Assembly: GCA_907164885.2 (NCBI GenBank)
Contig: OU015496.1
Location: 136,427,110 to 136,491,109 of the forward strand
Direction of reading: 5' to 3'
Source: Dolomedes plantarius
Taxonomy: Eukaryota > Arthropoda > Arachnida > Araneae > Dolomedidae
Length of the DNA: 64,000 nucleotides
Position numbers and translations under genes: made by a program
Notes under the pieces: model-generated
Told to the model about the DNA's origin: nothing
The model's input: only the letters and a program-made list of their open reading frames with translations
Database searches by the model: none
Shown here: positions 1 to 11,740 of the stretch, piece after piece
Layout: each line of letters opens with the position of its first letter
Numbering within the stretch: the first letter of the stretch is position 1

Positions 1-270
1 TATGATAAATACAACCTGTCTAGTCTTTGTAGAGCTATTAATGAATAATCTGCAATTTTTTCATGAAAGTCTAGGTTTTCACGAAATCAAAATCTAGCCG
101 TTACTTTCAGTACTTGGAACTAAGCCTGCGTATTTCAGGATATCATACGTTCTTGAGCATAAAACGGTTTTCTAATGATCAGTATTGGTATAATCGCCTG
201 TCAAATTAACCGAATTAAATTAAAATCATCCTCCAGGGTTGTACCACCGTCACAGTCGACAGGACAATCG
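1..270. other. No feature recognised
   Basis: AT-rich sequence without a convincing reading frame or repeat. It precedes the inverted-repeat element that begins near 275. Confidence 0.4.
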
Positions 271-274
271 TTGT

Positions 275-3200
275 TAGAAATATTCGATAAAACTGACGAT
301 AAATATACAATTAATTTGTTAAATCATTAAGCATATTTCCTGAACATTTAATGGAATTTTAGAAACTATATTGAACTAAACATTTAGTATTTATGTACTA
401 TAAATGCGCGTATACATACAGAGGATGAAGGGTAACGAATGAAGTTCTCCTAATGTATAGGTAGCAACGAATACCACGGAACGCATTTGTTTACTGTGGT
501 TCACTCTCTAGGCGATACATCAAAGAAAGTTCACTATTCTTCATCAACCGTACTTCGCTGTATGAAAGTTTTCCAACGGCTTGCAATGTCACTGGTGGTC
601 ATTCAGATTGCTAGTAGTTACAGAGGAACTTTTACATCAAAGGGACGAATTATATATGTTTCTCAGAATGGAACATATTTTAATTATCAAACTGCTTGTG
701 TTATTTTTAACGATATCACAAGAGATGCTCGTATATGGGTGAATGCTTTTAAGTGTAGAATGTTAAGATGATTTGTAAATTTATGTGTTTTGCAGCATCC
801 TTTATATCAATAAAGGTCATAAAAATGTTTATCAGGCTTTATGTGTTCCTGAAAATGAGAAATGTGGAATAAAATATAAACTGAAGAGATATAGAATCAT
901 TATAATCGGTTTCTAATATTTTATTAGTCACAAAAAAGGTTTATGTCCTTCGCGTCATTCTATCAGTAAAGGTCATTCAAATCCTTATTCTTCTTTTTGT
1001 ATTAATGAAAATGAGAAAAATGGAATGAAATATGAATTAAAGAAATTAAGCATCGTTATAGCCAGTTTCAAATATTTTATTAGTCACTAAAAATGTTTAT
1101 AATTTTATGTCTTTTACGTCTTTCACATCAATAAAGGTCATTCAAATCCTTATTCTTGTTTGTGTATTAAAGAAAATCAGAAGAGTGGAATGAAATATAA
1201 ATTAAAGAAATTAAGTATCATTAGAACGAGTTTCTAAAATTGTATTAGTCAGTTAAGAAGTTTATCAGTTTATTTCCTATAAGTTTGCATTCTTCATTTT
1301 AATAAAGGTCATTCAATTCCCTGTTGTCTTTTACGTATTCCTGAAATTGGAAAAGCGGAATGAAATATAAATTAAAGAAAGATAGTATCATCAGCACCAG
1401 TTTCTAATATTCTATTAGTCAGTTAAAAAAGGTTTATAAGTTTATGTCCTTTCATATCAATGGAGGTAATTGAAATCTCGATTCTTCTTTCTGTATTCCT
1501 GGCAATGAAAAACGCTGAATGAAATATAATTTAAAGAAAAAAAGTATCATTAGAACCAGTTCCTAATATTGCATTGTTCAGAGGTTTTATTTCATTTTAT
1601 ACAAAGTTGAAGAAATAATCCACGAGGCAGACCTTTTATCTCATCTGATAGCTAGATACCATTGGTTGAAGTGATCGTTTGTCATAAGAAGTACCAAAAG
1701 AGGAATCTTCCAGTCATTTAGGTAAAAAAATGAACGCCAGTAAATCCATCATAAATTGGCTTCGGTCCCTTTCTGCTTCAGGGCCAAAAGAAGCACAACA
1801 TTTAATTACTGCTTGCCAGGGCCACGCCTCAGGAATAATACGGACTCATCTGGCTTTGTCTATTTTAGGTGCGACACATGGGAGTTTGTTGATGGATTGA
1901 ATCCGTAGTGAAGTTGACAGAACATCAATGTTTAACATTCAAATGATAAATATCGGTATAAAAGTTAACTTGGGGTATATTGCAGGATGAATAATAGCCC
2001 ATATCAAAAATTAATATTTATATCTATGCACTTATTTCAATTTTTTGTGATATATTAATTTACCACTCTATCTATCACACGTACCCACACCTCTTTCATA
2101 ATTGCATATTACTGAAAAATTAGTTTTCCTTAAGGAAAAACGAGCAGTTTTTCGGGAACTCAAGAAAAAAGATTTTTATTCTGTATTAAGATTAACCAAA
2201 AAATTTGAAATCAAACACCCAAACCAATATTTGTGCATATTGTGCTTTTGGGCATATATGAGCCTATTGTTCATTCTTTGTGCATATTTGAGTAATTTTA
2301 ATGTTTATCAAACAGAAGATATAGGTTGTATTTTAAGCCATCAATAATTTGTAAATTCCTTTAAATGTCCATATTTCACTTAAAGAAGCTGTGTGTTTGA
2401 GAGGCATATTTGCTGGTAAGCAAAGTTAGAGTTGAGTCACTATTGGAGTCAAAAATCTTAGTAAAAGGCACAAAAATATTCAAATATATATTTTTTCGGA
2501 CCCTTTTTTCACTGGTCCATATTTTGTGGAACCTGAATGTTATACTGTTTTCTAACGGTTGAATAGAACAGCAAATAGCACTTTTATTTGTGGTATATTG
2601 TTTTTGAGAACTGTTGCCCCATTACGAAAGCTTGAATGAAGGAAGAACTATATGAACGTTGTTAAACGTCGTAAGCTATATATTACTTTTAACTGCATTC
2701 TTAACTTTAAACCAAAACCACTTGGAACCAATCGAAGTATCCGTTATAAACAGATTCATGACTTTGGCGGTAGTCCAAAAGAGGATTCATTTTAAGGATC
2801 TACCTCAACCTGTAAATGAGATTTTATTAAAAAGCCAATTATCATCAAAACTTTTTGATGGAGTCTCCTGTTGCTTATAGATTGTTTCCTGTTATTTGAT
2901 TCAGTATAGATCTTACATTTAAGTTTTGTTAATATGAAATACTCACGTACTCATGTAAAGTAACTTGTCGTAAGATACTCGATGTACTGTATAACTTCCG
3001 TTGGGTTCTTTGCTTTGATTTCATGAAAATCTAATTTTTTTAGATTATTTTCTGCCTTGGTGCTTATTGGCTTTGAATCATTTTCCCTTGAAATATCAAT
3101 CAAAGATCGTCAGAAATCTCTCCACTTTTAAGGGAGTACAATTCTAAAGGCGAGTCTACGAAGGGTAAGGAACAAATTACCAAATTTCAAAGAACAATTG

Positions 3201-3990
3201 CTGTGTTTAGTTTGCAGTCCACATTAGCAAATCGAATGCTTGCCAGTAGTTCGTTCATTTTCGTGAAGTGGATTGTTGTGTTGAGTACTCCAATCCATAA
3301 TGTATTGTGCAACTGAGTTTTCAATAACGATCGACGAAAATTCTGTTTCCTACTGGAAATGAACTTTCCAAGCAGGAAGCAAAAATAATTCCATGCTAAA
3401 CTGTAGGCTCTTTCAGGAATACATAAATAAAAGTAGAGATTTCAGTGACCTTTATTGGTATGAAGGATGCAAAAGACATACATTTATAAATCTTCTTAAC
3501 ATTTTACAAATAAAATCATTCACCCATATACGAGCATCTCTTGTGAAATCCTTGAAAATAACACAAGCATGCAGTTTGCTAATTAAAATATATTCCATTC
3601 TCAGGAACATACATAATTATTCCCTTTGATGAAAAGATTCCTCTGTAACTACTAGCAATCTGAATAACTACTAGTGACATTGCAAGCCGTTAGAAAACTT
3701 TCATACAGCAAACAACGGTTAATGAAGAATAGTGAACTTTCTTTGATGTGCCGCCTAGTGAGTGAACCATGGCAAACAAATGCATTCGGTGATGTTCGTT
3801 GCTACGTATACATTAGGAGAACTTCGTTCGTTACCCTTCGTCCTCTGTTTGTATACGCGTCTTTATAGTATAATACAGTGTGTTTAGTTCAATGTAGTTT
3901 CTAACATTCGACTAAATGTTAAGGAAATATGCTTAATAATTTAACAAATTATCTTTGTTATTAATTTCGTTATAAAATAAGCATAGAGAA
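275..3990. mobile_element. Inverted-repeat (foldback-like) element, unclassified
   Basis: Sequence from about 290 to 840 is repeated in reverse complement from about 3400 to 3970. Matched blocks include the outer segment reading TTAAGCATATTTCC (about 330-345) against its complement near 3925, the ACAGAGGATGAAGGGTAACG region (about 419) against 3830-3845, and the inner block around CAATAAAGGTCA (about 810) against TGACCTTTATTGG (3447). The arms differ by scattered substitutions and small indels, so the element is not young. The long open frames within the arms (94 codons from a TTG at 487, and 64 codons at 3674) are repeat sequence and resemble no protein I know. The outer limits are approximate because similarity fades beyond about 275 and 3990, and I could not fix a target duplication. 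The interior (1600-3400) shows no recognisable transposase. Confidence 0.6.
780..1590. repeat. Tandem repeat, about five units of ~155-170 bp
   Basis: A unit containing a CAATAAAGGTCATTCAAATCC-like block, a short ATTCCTGAAAATGAGAAA block, TGGAATGAAATATAAATTAAAG and a TTTCTAATATT..TTAGTCA block recurs five times. The AAAGGTCAT core lies near 810, 965, 1130, 1302 and, diverged, 1459. The array starts inside the left inverted repeat and runs inward. Only the outermost part of a unit is present in the right arm. Confidence 0.75.
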
Positions 3991-5326
3991 TATTTAGCAA
4001 ACCTCATTATATTGGTTCTAGAAAGGTAAGGAGGGAATTTTAATATTCTATGCCACTTCATTATGACAAGAGAGTAATTCTCTCAGCAAAACGCTTCCTG
4101 TTTTAGCCAAATAAAAATCCCTTAGGGAATTTTTCACACAGTTTTTTACAGATACCTACAGTTAGGACTATCGAATCTGTTTGCAGTTGGTGACAAAACT
4201 CATCTTATAGTATTGCTTAATATTACCTTTTCTGTCTTTTTCTTTAAAGTATTTACGAAACATCATCCAGAAATATAGCCAGCTTTACGTCATTTTGGAA
4301 TGAATAAAGCAGAAAAAAAATTAGATTGAAGCAAAACCAGTTTATAATGTCCTCCAATAGTCTAAATTAGATATTTAGCAGCAATATAATTTTATAAAAT
4401 AATTATTAAACTTTAAAAACCACCCACTTCAGTTTGGAAAATAATTTTTAAATATACTTCATGATTTCCACCGATATATTAATAGATTATCTCTCTGAAT
4501 TATTTTATGTAATAAATTAACGTATATAGGGATTAAATCTATGATATATTTTAAACGAATACACCAATTTCGCGAATATTTCAAGTGGTTTTTTTTTGTC
4601 TCTCTTTCGTTGGGTATTTGCAAACGTAATTTAAAAATTAATATTTCATAGTTGGAATAATTTCTTATTTATACCTAAAGTCTTGTGTAAACTCATATTT
4701 GGGATTGATGCAAATCTCAACTACCTTTTTCTTTTTTTCATTTTATACACTAAGGCATCTTGTGTTGAAATTTCTCCCGAAAAAAATTTCTGAATATCAT
4801 GATAATAATTTTTTTTTCCAATCTCTGCATATTTTCATACTTATCTCATATTGTTTGTTCAGTTTTCATAATTAATAACATTTCCTCTTTTATATAATTA
4901 GTTTTGAACATATTTGATAACGTAAATAATCCATTAAAGGAAAGGATAGTAAATATAATATTCATTAATATATGCATAAGAATATATGGGCTTAATATGG
5001 ATATATAAACAAATGTTATCGCATTAATACACATCACACTAATGGATAAATCATTGGATTCTTGCATGAAAACAATTCTATTTATAAATCATATCGCTTC
5101 CGGCGCTTTTAGGTAATTTCGATAAATTAGGAAAGATGAGAGAGATTGTAATTTCATGAGGTACTTCAATTCGTTTTTAAGATTTGCATGCCCACAAAAA
5201 TTTATTACAGAAGATTTAGGTAATGTATGATTAATAATGTAAAACAATACAGTATGCATTAGAGTATTTTGTAATAAGGTACTTACCTTACGCCTTTTAT
5301 AGCTAAAATTTGTCTAATACAAGATG
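3991..5326. other. AT-rich spacer, nothing recognised
   Basis: Very AT-rich with several A or T runs. The only open frame over 60 codons (4846-5067, minus) has no family resemblance and typical random composition. Confidence 0.5.
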
Positions 5327-5331
5327 GGGTC

Positions 5332-5876
5332 TGTAACGTCCAGGAAACGTGCTCGCGAGAAAAGTTGAGATTTGCACGTTTCACCAATATTGTGTGATAA
5401 TTATTATATTTTATCCCACGTGCCGGCATTCGTATAAATTACTATTTTTCAGTGTGACGTAATGTCATTTGTATGCTTGGTTTTCATTTTATTTTTTTTT
5501 GTTACGTTACAAGTACTGTATGGCAACTTCGATAGATTTTGCTGAGTTTTTTGAGATATACGAGGTACTCAGTGATAAGAGGTTGTAATAATGCTTTGAT
5601 GTTCTGATGAATTTGTGAAATTTAAATAAAAAAATGTTTGTTTAAAGTTTTGATGTTCAATTTGAAAAGAATCTTGTGAAACCGAGTCAACACCCTCACT
5701 GCATGTGGAACCCAAAAAAGGATATCACCCCATTAACTTAGGTATATAAATCATGAGCGGTGATTTTTTTTGCAATATCGACTACTCCATACTGGGAGAT
5801 TGAAAAAAAAAAAAACCGCTCGGAAAACCTGTGAATATCTGATATTGCGTCCTTGGACCAAGTACGGTGTTTTACA
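5332..5876 (+). repeat. 5' LTR
   Basis: Starts TGTAACGTCCAGG and ends GGTGTTTTACA. It is nearly identical to the 3' LTR over its length. Differences include a longer A-run near 5808 and a segment around 5746-5757 missing from the 3' copy. It contains a dG-free T-rich run near 5485 and ends directly before the primer-binding site. Confidence 0.92.
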
Positions 5877-5878
5877 TC

Positions 5879-5896
5879 TGGTGTCAGGAAGTTGGG
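5879..5896 (+). other. Primer-binding site, tRNA-Leu-like
   Basis: Two bases after the LTR comes TGGTGTCAGGAAGTTGGG. The animal tRNA-Leu 3' end (known) would require TGGTGTCAGAAGTGGG, so this is a match with two single-base insertions. The position and TGG start support a primer site; the exact primer is inference. Confidence 0.7.
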
Positions 5897-6066
5897 TCCA
5901 TGCGAGGGTGAAGAATTTTGGAAGAATTTTTTTTTTTGATTTCTGCTGAGGATTCCAGCAGCAACAACGGACTTCATCGGAAGACGCAGATCTAAGGACC
6001 GGGAGCTTAACGCAGAGGATAAGAAATGGATGAGTAGCGGAGGTGAAGGCCAAGTTATCATCAACT

Positions 6067-6235
6067 TCTGACCGTTTCAGCGGATACCAACGGATAGCGG
6101 AGAGTCGAGAAAAGTGAGGAAGACCTCAGCTACTGACCATTACAGCGGAGCGTCGGGAAAAGTGAAGCAGACCTCAGCTACTGACCGTTACAACGGAGCG
6201 TCGAGAAAAGTGAAACAGAGCTGCGGAAACAAAGC
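6067..6235 (+). repeat. Short tandem repeat in the 5' leader, ~55-60-bp unit
   Basis: Three imperfect units sharing GACCTCAGCTACTGACC, CAGCGGAGCGTCG and GAAAAGTGAAGCAG-type blocks lie between the primer site and gag. Confidence 0.7.
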
Positions 6236-6671
6236 AGAGGATGTTTGTGATGACGAAAGGATACCTGTAAGGATCTCGGATGTCGTCTGACAAACTAGGG
6301 TGCATGAATTGTTACTCGTTTGTCCCTCATATTCTGTTCATGGCTAAGTTGATTTTGGGTGCTTAGGAACGCGTGCGTTAGGTTAATTTTTTCTTTCTCT
6401 ACGGAAATTTTATGATTTTATGTTCTTTTGTATACTGTGTTCTTGCATAGGTTAATATTGCTTGCATATAATGATTAATAGTATTAGTGTTTTATATGAA
6501 GTAAATTATTTCTTATTGAGTTAAAATTCTCTGAAAGTGCATAGTGTTTTCTGCTTTGAATAATTGTTATTTGTGGAAGGGATATTTGCTTAGTGTAGGA
6601 AAAAGCTAAGAGCTGTTTTCTGGATTTTATTTTGTTTTCGCTCGTGTATTGTAAATTAACATTCGGGAGGA

Positions 6672-7424
6672 ATGTCTTTTTTAAATACAGCGAGGAAAAC
6701 GGATCTCGTGCAATTGGCTTACGAGATGGGTGAGGTAGTCACCGAGGAAATGTACAAATTGCAAATAATTAAAATTATTAAGGGAGGGGAAAACTATGCG
6801 GAAACTTTGGCTAAAGAATCGTTGGAAACGATTGTGGAAGACAGGAAGGAACGAGAAATACAGAAAATAGAGAGTCAGAAATTAGAGAGAGAAGAAAGGG
6901 CACGGGCATGGAGTCAGGAATTAGAGAGAGAACAAATAGCTCGGAACCACGAGTTAGAGTTAATGAAGTTAAAAATACAACTTGTTCAAGGGGAAAACGA
7001 TAGGTTACGGTTGGATAGAAGTAGCACGAATAGTGTGGAATCTCTATCCAGTGAGACGGGGTCTCATGTCCTGGTACACCAGGGAGATTCTGGGACTAGG
7101 CGGAAAGAATTTGCGCTGGAAGGTGACAGGTTTTGGGCGGCTAAGGGGCGCAGTTACGCTTTCGAACCACGGGGTGGGACGATAGCGGGGAACAATAAAA
7201 GCGTCAGAATAGCCGGGGAGCCCAGGAAAGAATTTATGCAAGAACGTAGTTCGGACTGTTGCATTTGCGGCGCGAAGGATCACTCTAAGAGGGATTGCCC
7301 AAAAGTTAATAAAGAGGGGAACCACAAAAAGACGAATAAGGTGGCTAGAATAAATGTAGCTAAAGAGTTGCAAGAGGAAAATGAAAACGCAAGCGTAGAA
7401 ATTATCGAACGCAGAAAAAATTGA
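6672..7424 (+). CDS. Gag polyprotein of the Gypsy-type element
   Basis: A 250-codon frame starting at ATG 6672, after an untranslated leader of about 800 bases. The middle is rich in charged residues (long Glu/Arg/Lys stretch, residues about 45-115) and looks like a coiled coil. Near the C terminus (residues about 196-209) is a retroviral zinc knuckle with spacing C-x2-C-x4-H-x4-C (CICGAKDHSKRDC), which in known Gag proteins binds the RNA genome. It is shorter than many Gypsy Gag proteins, and no obvious capsid major-homology stretch is seen, so the N-terminal part may be reduced. It ends with TGA just before the protease frame, which lies in the +1 frame. The frame is open throughout. Confidence 0.85.
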   Translation: MSFLNTARKTDLVQLAYEMGEVVTEEMYKLQIIKIIKGGENYAETLAKESLETIVEDRKEREIQKIESQKLEREERARAWSQELEREQIARNHELELMKLKIQLVQGENDRLRLDRSSTNSVESLSSETGSHVLVHQGDSGTRRKEFALEGDRFWAAKGRSYAFEPRGGTIAGNNKSVRIAGEPRKEFMQERSSDCCICGAKDHSKRDCPKVNKEGNHKKTNKVARINVAKELQEENENASVEIIERRKN

Positions 7425-7452
7425 GGATTCGGAACATGTAGTAGTAGCAAGG

Positions 7453-8082
7453 GTGGATTTGTTCCAAAGGAAGGAAAAGGTGCTTTGCTATGGGAAACTA
7501 CAAAGAGTAAAGGTCAAAATAAACGGAAAGGCAATAGAGGCGTTACTTGATTCAGGCTGTGATATAACGGTCGTAAGGAAGGATGTTTTGGAAATGGGTA
7601 ATACGGAAGGGTTATCAAGTATATATTTGAAAGACGTATTTGGTCCACCAGTGAGATGCCCACTAGTTAAAGCGAGTCTAGCATTAGATGAGGGTGAGCA
7701 TACTTTATCCATTTCTACGGAAATTATTTGCGCGGTAGCGGTACAAATGGAAGACCAGATGTTGTTTCCACCTCAGATTTTCGAGACATTAGGGGGAGAA
7801 AATATCACGCTAACCTGTTTAAACAATGAGACAGAGGTGAACCTCAGTATTGAAGCTAGCGGGGAAGAAAAACAAAGGGGAGCGATTCTCGGAAAAGAAC
7901 GTTCGGCGCAGAGTAAAACCCTTTCGACTGAAGGAGAAGAGGTAATTTCGGAATCGGACAGATTTCTTCGCGAACAAGAGAACTGTCAGCAGATCGAAAA
8001 CTGTGGGATTTCGCTAAGAGAGGAAAGGGGGATTATTTCATCCGTAACAAATTGCTTTATCACCGAGACAAAGTTAAGGTGA
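7453..8082 (+). CDS. Aspartic protease region of the Gypsy-type pol
   Basis: A 209-codon frame in the +1 frame relative to gag. The frame is open upstream of 7453, overlapping the gag stop, so translation may come from frameshifting rather than from the GTG at 7453. Residues about 28-45 read EALLDSGCDITVVRKD, the retropepsin active-site signature (catalytic Asp in DSG) following a beta strand KVKINGKAI. In full elements this protein matures Gag and Pol. Downstream of the protease (residues about 120-209) the sequence is Glu-rich linker, and the frame stops at TGA where RT should begin, so pol is truncated. The DSG active site itself is intact. Confidence 0.82.
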   Translation: MDLFQRKEKVLCYGKLQRVKVKINGKAIEALLDSGCDITVVRKDVLEMGNTEGLSSIYLKDVFGPPVRCPLVKASLALDEGEHTLSISTEIICAVAVQMEDQMLFPPQIFETLGGENITLTCLNNETEVNLSIEASGEEKQRGAILGKERSAQSKTLSTEGEEVISESDRFLREQENCQQIENCGISLREERGIISSVTNCFITETKLR

Positions 8083-8213
8083 AAATGAAAAGGAGTACGA
8101 AATACTCCGGGGGACAGCATAGGGGTTTCTGTAAATTTTGGAAACAAAGAGAAGGGCAGAATTTTGTTAAAGCAAAGTTTAAGTGTTCTGTTGGGTTACG
8201 GATACCTAGTGAA

Positions 8214-8321
8214 AGGTTTCCTACGAGGAGTCAGACCAGGTGGGACTACACCATATCTCACAGGCCAGGCGCACTGCACAAGGCCGCCGATGCCATGTCA
8301 AGGCTCGCGGGTGAGGAATAA
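8214..8321 (+). pseudogene. RNase H C-terminal remnant of pol
   Basis: The frame reads ISHRPGALHKAADAMSRL before a stop at 8319-8321. This is the characteristic end of the Gypsy RNase H domain (usual pattern YRPGxxNxxADALSR). RT, the catalytic part of RNase H and the whole integrase are absent on either side. The fragment therefore marks the 3' side of an internal deletion. About 400 bases of non-coding sequence follow before the 3' LTR. Confidence 0.85.
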
Positions 8322-8739
8322 TGTAGTAGTTTTTTTTTTTTTATCTTGTAAAGTTAGGTATGTGTAAATATAATTCAGCTATTTTATAGCATAAGTAAAT
8401 TTGTGTAAGTTTTCTGTGTTTGCAATTTTTTTTTAGGTTAAATGTAATGTTAATATATTTCAGTATATATTATTTAAATGCGTTCTGATAAGATTTAATT
8501 TTTTAGTTTAGAGTTGACAGAGGATTATAGTAAAGTTCATTTTGTATATTCTATGCTTCGCTATCGTGAATCATTCATCTTGAGGAGCGATACGCATGTT
8601 TACTTTTCCCTAGCACCTAGCCATGAACGGGTAGGCAGGGGGGAACGTGTGTCAATTCCGTCACCAGCAGCCGGCTGACAGTGTTGGATGTTTGAAATTT
8701 TGCCTGTTGGCAGGCAAATTTTCAAGTTAGCGGTGGGCA

Positions 8740-9267
8740 TGTAACGTCCAGAAAACGTGCCCGCGAGAAAAGTTGAGTTTTGCACGTTTCACCAATATTG
8801 TGTGATAATTATTATATTTTATCCCACGTGCCGGCATTCGTATAAATTACTATTTTTCAGTGTGACGTAATGTCATTTGTATGCTTGGTTTTCATTTTAT
8901 TTTTTTTGTTACGTTGCAAGTACTGTATGGCAACTTCGATAGATTTTGCTGAGTTTTTTCATATATACGATGTACTCGGTGAGAAGAGGTTGTAATAGTG
9001 CTTTGATGTTCTGATGAATTTGTTAAATTTAAATAAAAAAATGTTTGCTTAAAGTTTTGATGTGCAATTTGAAAAGAATCTTGTGAAACCGAGTCAACAC
9101 CCTCACTGCATGTGGAACCCAAAAAAGGATATCGCCCCATTAACTTAGGCGGGTGATTTTTTTTGCAATATCGACTACTCCATACTGGGAGATTGAAAAA
9201 AAAAACCGCTCGGAAAACCTGTGAATATCTGATATTGCGTCCTTGGACCAAGTACGGTGGTATAACA
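8740..9267 (+). repeat. 3' LTR
   Basis: Begins TGTAACGTCCAGAAAACG after a weakly purine-rich GCGGTGGGCA tract and ends GGTATAACA, followed by the target duplication GGGTC. It shows small differences from the 5' LTR, so the insertion is moderately old. Confidence 0.92.
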
Positions 9268-9476
9268 GGGTCGGTGAAAGTGGAAGAAATTTCATCAAAT
9301 CTATAATTCTCGAATTTTAAAATAAAATGTATTTTTACGAAGTATATCCAGATTATCAGTTTATTTAAAATGTGCAGTTTAAATTTTTGTGAGACGCTAA
9401 TTAATCTAAAACATGAAAGTAAACCCAGAAGATTAACAAGGAATATTATACCCTTGTGCAGAATGACGGTAAAGCC

Positions 9477-9620
<144 letters not shown>

Positions 9621-10211
9621 AATTCAATAACTCAACAAATTACTTCCATCATTATACACATGAATCAACACTTCAACACTTATCAAAATTAATTCGATTC
9701 CCTCAACTTATTACTACCGCTATCTCATACACAGGGAGAAAAGATAGAATCACTTATCCCTTTATCACCTCGATGAAAAACTGCCACTCTGATCTTTCTC
9801 CGCTGCCGCACTTTGATCACAGTTCAAGAGAGTTCACTATATAACCACGTCGCTGATGCACACTTCACTCCGCTGTTGAATTTCTCCTGATACAGGTGTC
9901 TCTTTCCGTTTCCTGACCAGTTACCGAGTAACTATCTGTCGTTGATTTCGTGTCTAGTCGAATTCTCTGATGCACACCTCACTCCGACCTTGAATTTCTC
10001 CTGGCCCAGGTTTCTGCTCCCGTTTCTTGACCAGTTACCGAGTAAATATCTGTCGCTGAAGTCGTGCCCAGTAGACTCGTTCGGAATCCAACTTCTCTTG
10101 AAACTGCGTCTCCTTAAAGATGTATCACCACTCTAGTACTCTAGATCATCTTTTTCTGATACCTTCCGTATCGCTGGGGTCCTCCCACGTTCTTTAATTC
10201 GACTACGCCAA
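9621..10211 (-). mobile_element. 5' internal fragment of a minus-strand LTR element
   Basis: Reading the minus strand from 10211, the sequence starts T-TGGCGTAGTCG directly after the LTR, which fits a primer-binding site (TGG start), although I cannot name the tRNA. Further inside are two ~114-bp direct repeats. The block CTGATGCACAC..CTCACTCCG..TTGAATTTCTCCTG..GACCAGTTACCGAGTAA occurs at about 9852-9965 and again at 9966-10079. No gag frame is visible, and the fragment is cut off by the microsatellite at 9620. Confidence 0.6.
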
Positions 10212-10753
10212 TGTTAACCTTAAAGGTCGTGATCCGAGAAATCATTATCTTGCAGAAGTAATTATAACTGTAGAACCAACTCTTATTTACATCTGGTTTA
10301 TTGACACATTAAAATCTTGGTTAAATAAATCATTTACAAAGTTTTGTTCCGAAGAACGTTAATCCACTCGTGAGAGCCGGGCTCATTATTCAAAGTCCGT
10401 CCGAGACCCTGTCTCTCCGTACTTGTGTCGACCCTTCAACAGTCCAAGTCTATTCTTCTCGTTCGTTACCGGCGTCTGTATTTATGCATTCTTCTCTCTC
10501 TTTCTCGAACAACAACCGGCCTTTTCCATCCGCGCTACGCAGACCACCTATCGTGAATTTCATTGTCCACGGCGACTACCTTGGAAGTGCTGTGTTTCCC
10601 TAATCATTCTAAATGACCTGACTACCTCACTATTGTCGAGGGTTTCCAAAGGTGTATATCTTTCGACACCTGTTTGCGTTTATTTTGGTGCTTATTGAAG
10701 ACGCTATTACTCACCTTCATCAATTCCACTTAAGAATGGGAGACGATAGTCTG

Positions 10754-10756
<3 letters not shown>
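10212..10756 (-). repeat. LTR (minus orientation)
   Basis: The segment begins TGTTAAC and ends CTGACA on the plus strand, i.e. TG..CA limits. On the minus strand it carries GCATAAATAC as a TATA-like box (complement of about 10480) and an AATAAA polyadenylation signal (complement of about 10297-10302) in the expected order, which gives the orientation. No partner LTR lies in the window. Confidence 0.65.

Positions 10757-10809
<53 letters not shown>
10757..10809. repeat. (TA)n(GA)n microsatellite
   Basis: 32 bases of AT repeat followed by about 20 bases of AG repeat, directly abutting the LTR edge. Confidence 0.98.
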
Positions 10810-10845
10810 TGTATGTATAAAATCGAAAGTCGATATATATATACC

Positions 10846-11412
10846 GTCGAACCTCCATATATCGAAGTAGCAAATTGCCGGAAAAAAATTCGATGTATAG
10901 AAATTTCGATATATGGAACTGATCTTACTTTTATCATAATTCTCCTAAAACATAAAAATTAAAGCTAATTTTCGTAAACAAAACTCCATTTCTAATTTAT
11001 ATGCGAATCACATTAAAGGAAAGTTAATAATTAAAAAATGAATTAATATGAAAGATTTATTGAGCACAACATACCTTTTAAAAAAATAAATTATCCAGAC
11101 AATGGTTACAATGATCACAGTTACATCCTTTTAAAAAACTACGAATATCCTGCTGAACATCCAGTTTTGCTTGAACAGCCAAGGAAATGTTCACATTTAT
11201 TCAGTCCATTAAAATTTCATCAGGGACATTTTTAGTGTTTTTCGGTATAAAGTGGAATAAAATCGCCCAATATGTCTTGAAAAAAAAATTCGATATATAG
11301 AGATTATTTCGATATACAGAAACATTTTTTTTCTATGTAATGAACATGAAGATTTGCTAAGAGTTCGATATAAGAAAATCTTGATATGGGCAAGTTCAAT
11401 ACATGGAGGTTC

Positions 11413-11415
<3 letters not shown>
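10846..11415. mobile_element. pogo/Tigger-like MITE, copy 1
   Basis: Ends are inverted repeats: GTCGAACCTCCATATATCGA at the left and ATACATGGAGGTTCGAC at the right. Multiple internal TTCGATATATAG motifs also lie in inverted order. A second copy is at 42188-42802. The CAGTGGAACCTC-type end (seen best in copy 2) and TA insertion preference are typical of pogo/Tigger elements. There is no transposase frame, so it is non-autonomous. Confidence 0.8.

Positions 11416-11481
<66 letters not shown>
11416..11481. repeat. (TA)n microsatellite
   Basis: Perfect TA repeat beginning at the MITE border. Confidence 0.98.
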
Positions 11482-11488
<7 letters not shown>

Positions 11489-11500
11489 TTATATATATAT

Positions 11501-11740
11501 GACGCCTTGTGTCTTAGTGGTTAAAAGATTCATGCTACCCCACCACAGGTCCAGGGTTCGACCCTGCGACTGGGCAAGGTCGACTTAGCCTTTCATTCCG
11601 TGAGTGGGTCGATAAAATGAGGACGAAGAATGCTCGGGAACTAACTCTGGGGGTCCCGCGTCAGGTTGACCAGCTGACCGAGACATGTGGTTAGGGATAC
11701 GCAATTTTCGTACTTACGAAACAGATGCGAATAAATACAA
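11501..11740 (+). mobile_element. tRNA-derived SINE
   Basis: The head GCCTTGTGTCTTAGTGGTTA has an A-box-like stretch (TAGTGGTTAAAAG, about 11515-11527). A good B box AGGGTTCGACCCT lies at 11553-11565, with normal pol III spacing. The body (GAGTGGGTCGATAAAATGAG near 11600) is followed by an A/T-rich tail ending about GAATAAATACAAAA. Transcription by RNA polymerase III and LINE-dependent movement are known for such elements. Confidence 0.8.

Larger units (their letters stand above)
5332..9267 (+). mobile_element. Gypsy-type LTR retrotransposon, internally deleted
   Basis: Two long direct repeats (5332-5876 and 8740-9267) each begin TGTAACGTCC and end in ACA. They enclose a primer-binding site, a gag frame, a protease frame and the last part of an RNase H domain. 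A 5-bp duplication GGGTC lies immediately outside both ends (5327-5331 and 9268-9272), so the insertion is complete-ended. At 3.9 kb it is shorter than a full Gypsy element. Reverse transcriptase, most of RNase H and the integrase are missing. The deletion joins the region downstream of protease to the RNase H tail near 8100-8230. It would need enzymes from a relative to move. Confidence 0.92.

Noticed and set aside
487..771. 94-codon frame, TTG start
   Set aside because: Lies wholly in the inverted repeat of the 3.7-kb element, with no family resemblance; the mirror copy is not open in the same way.
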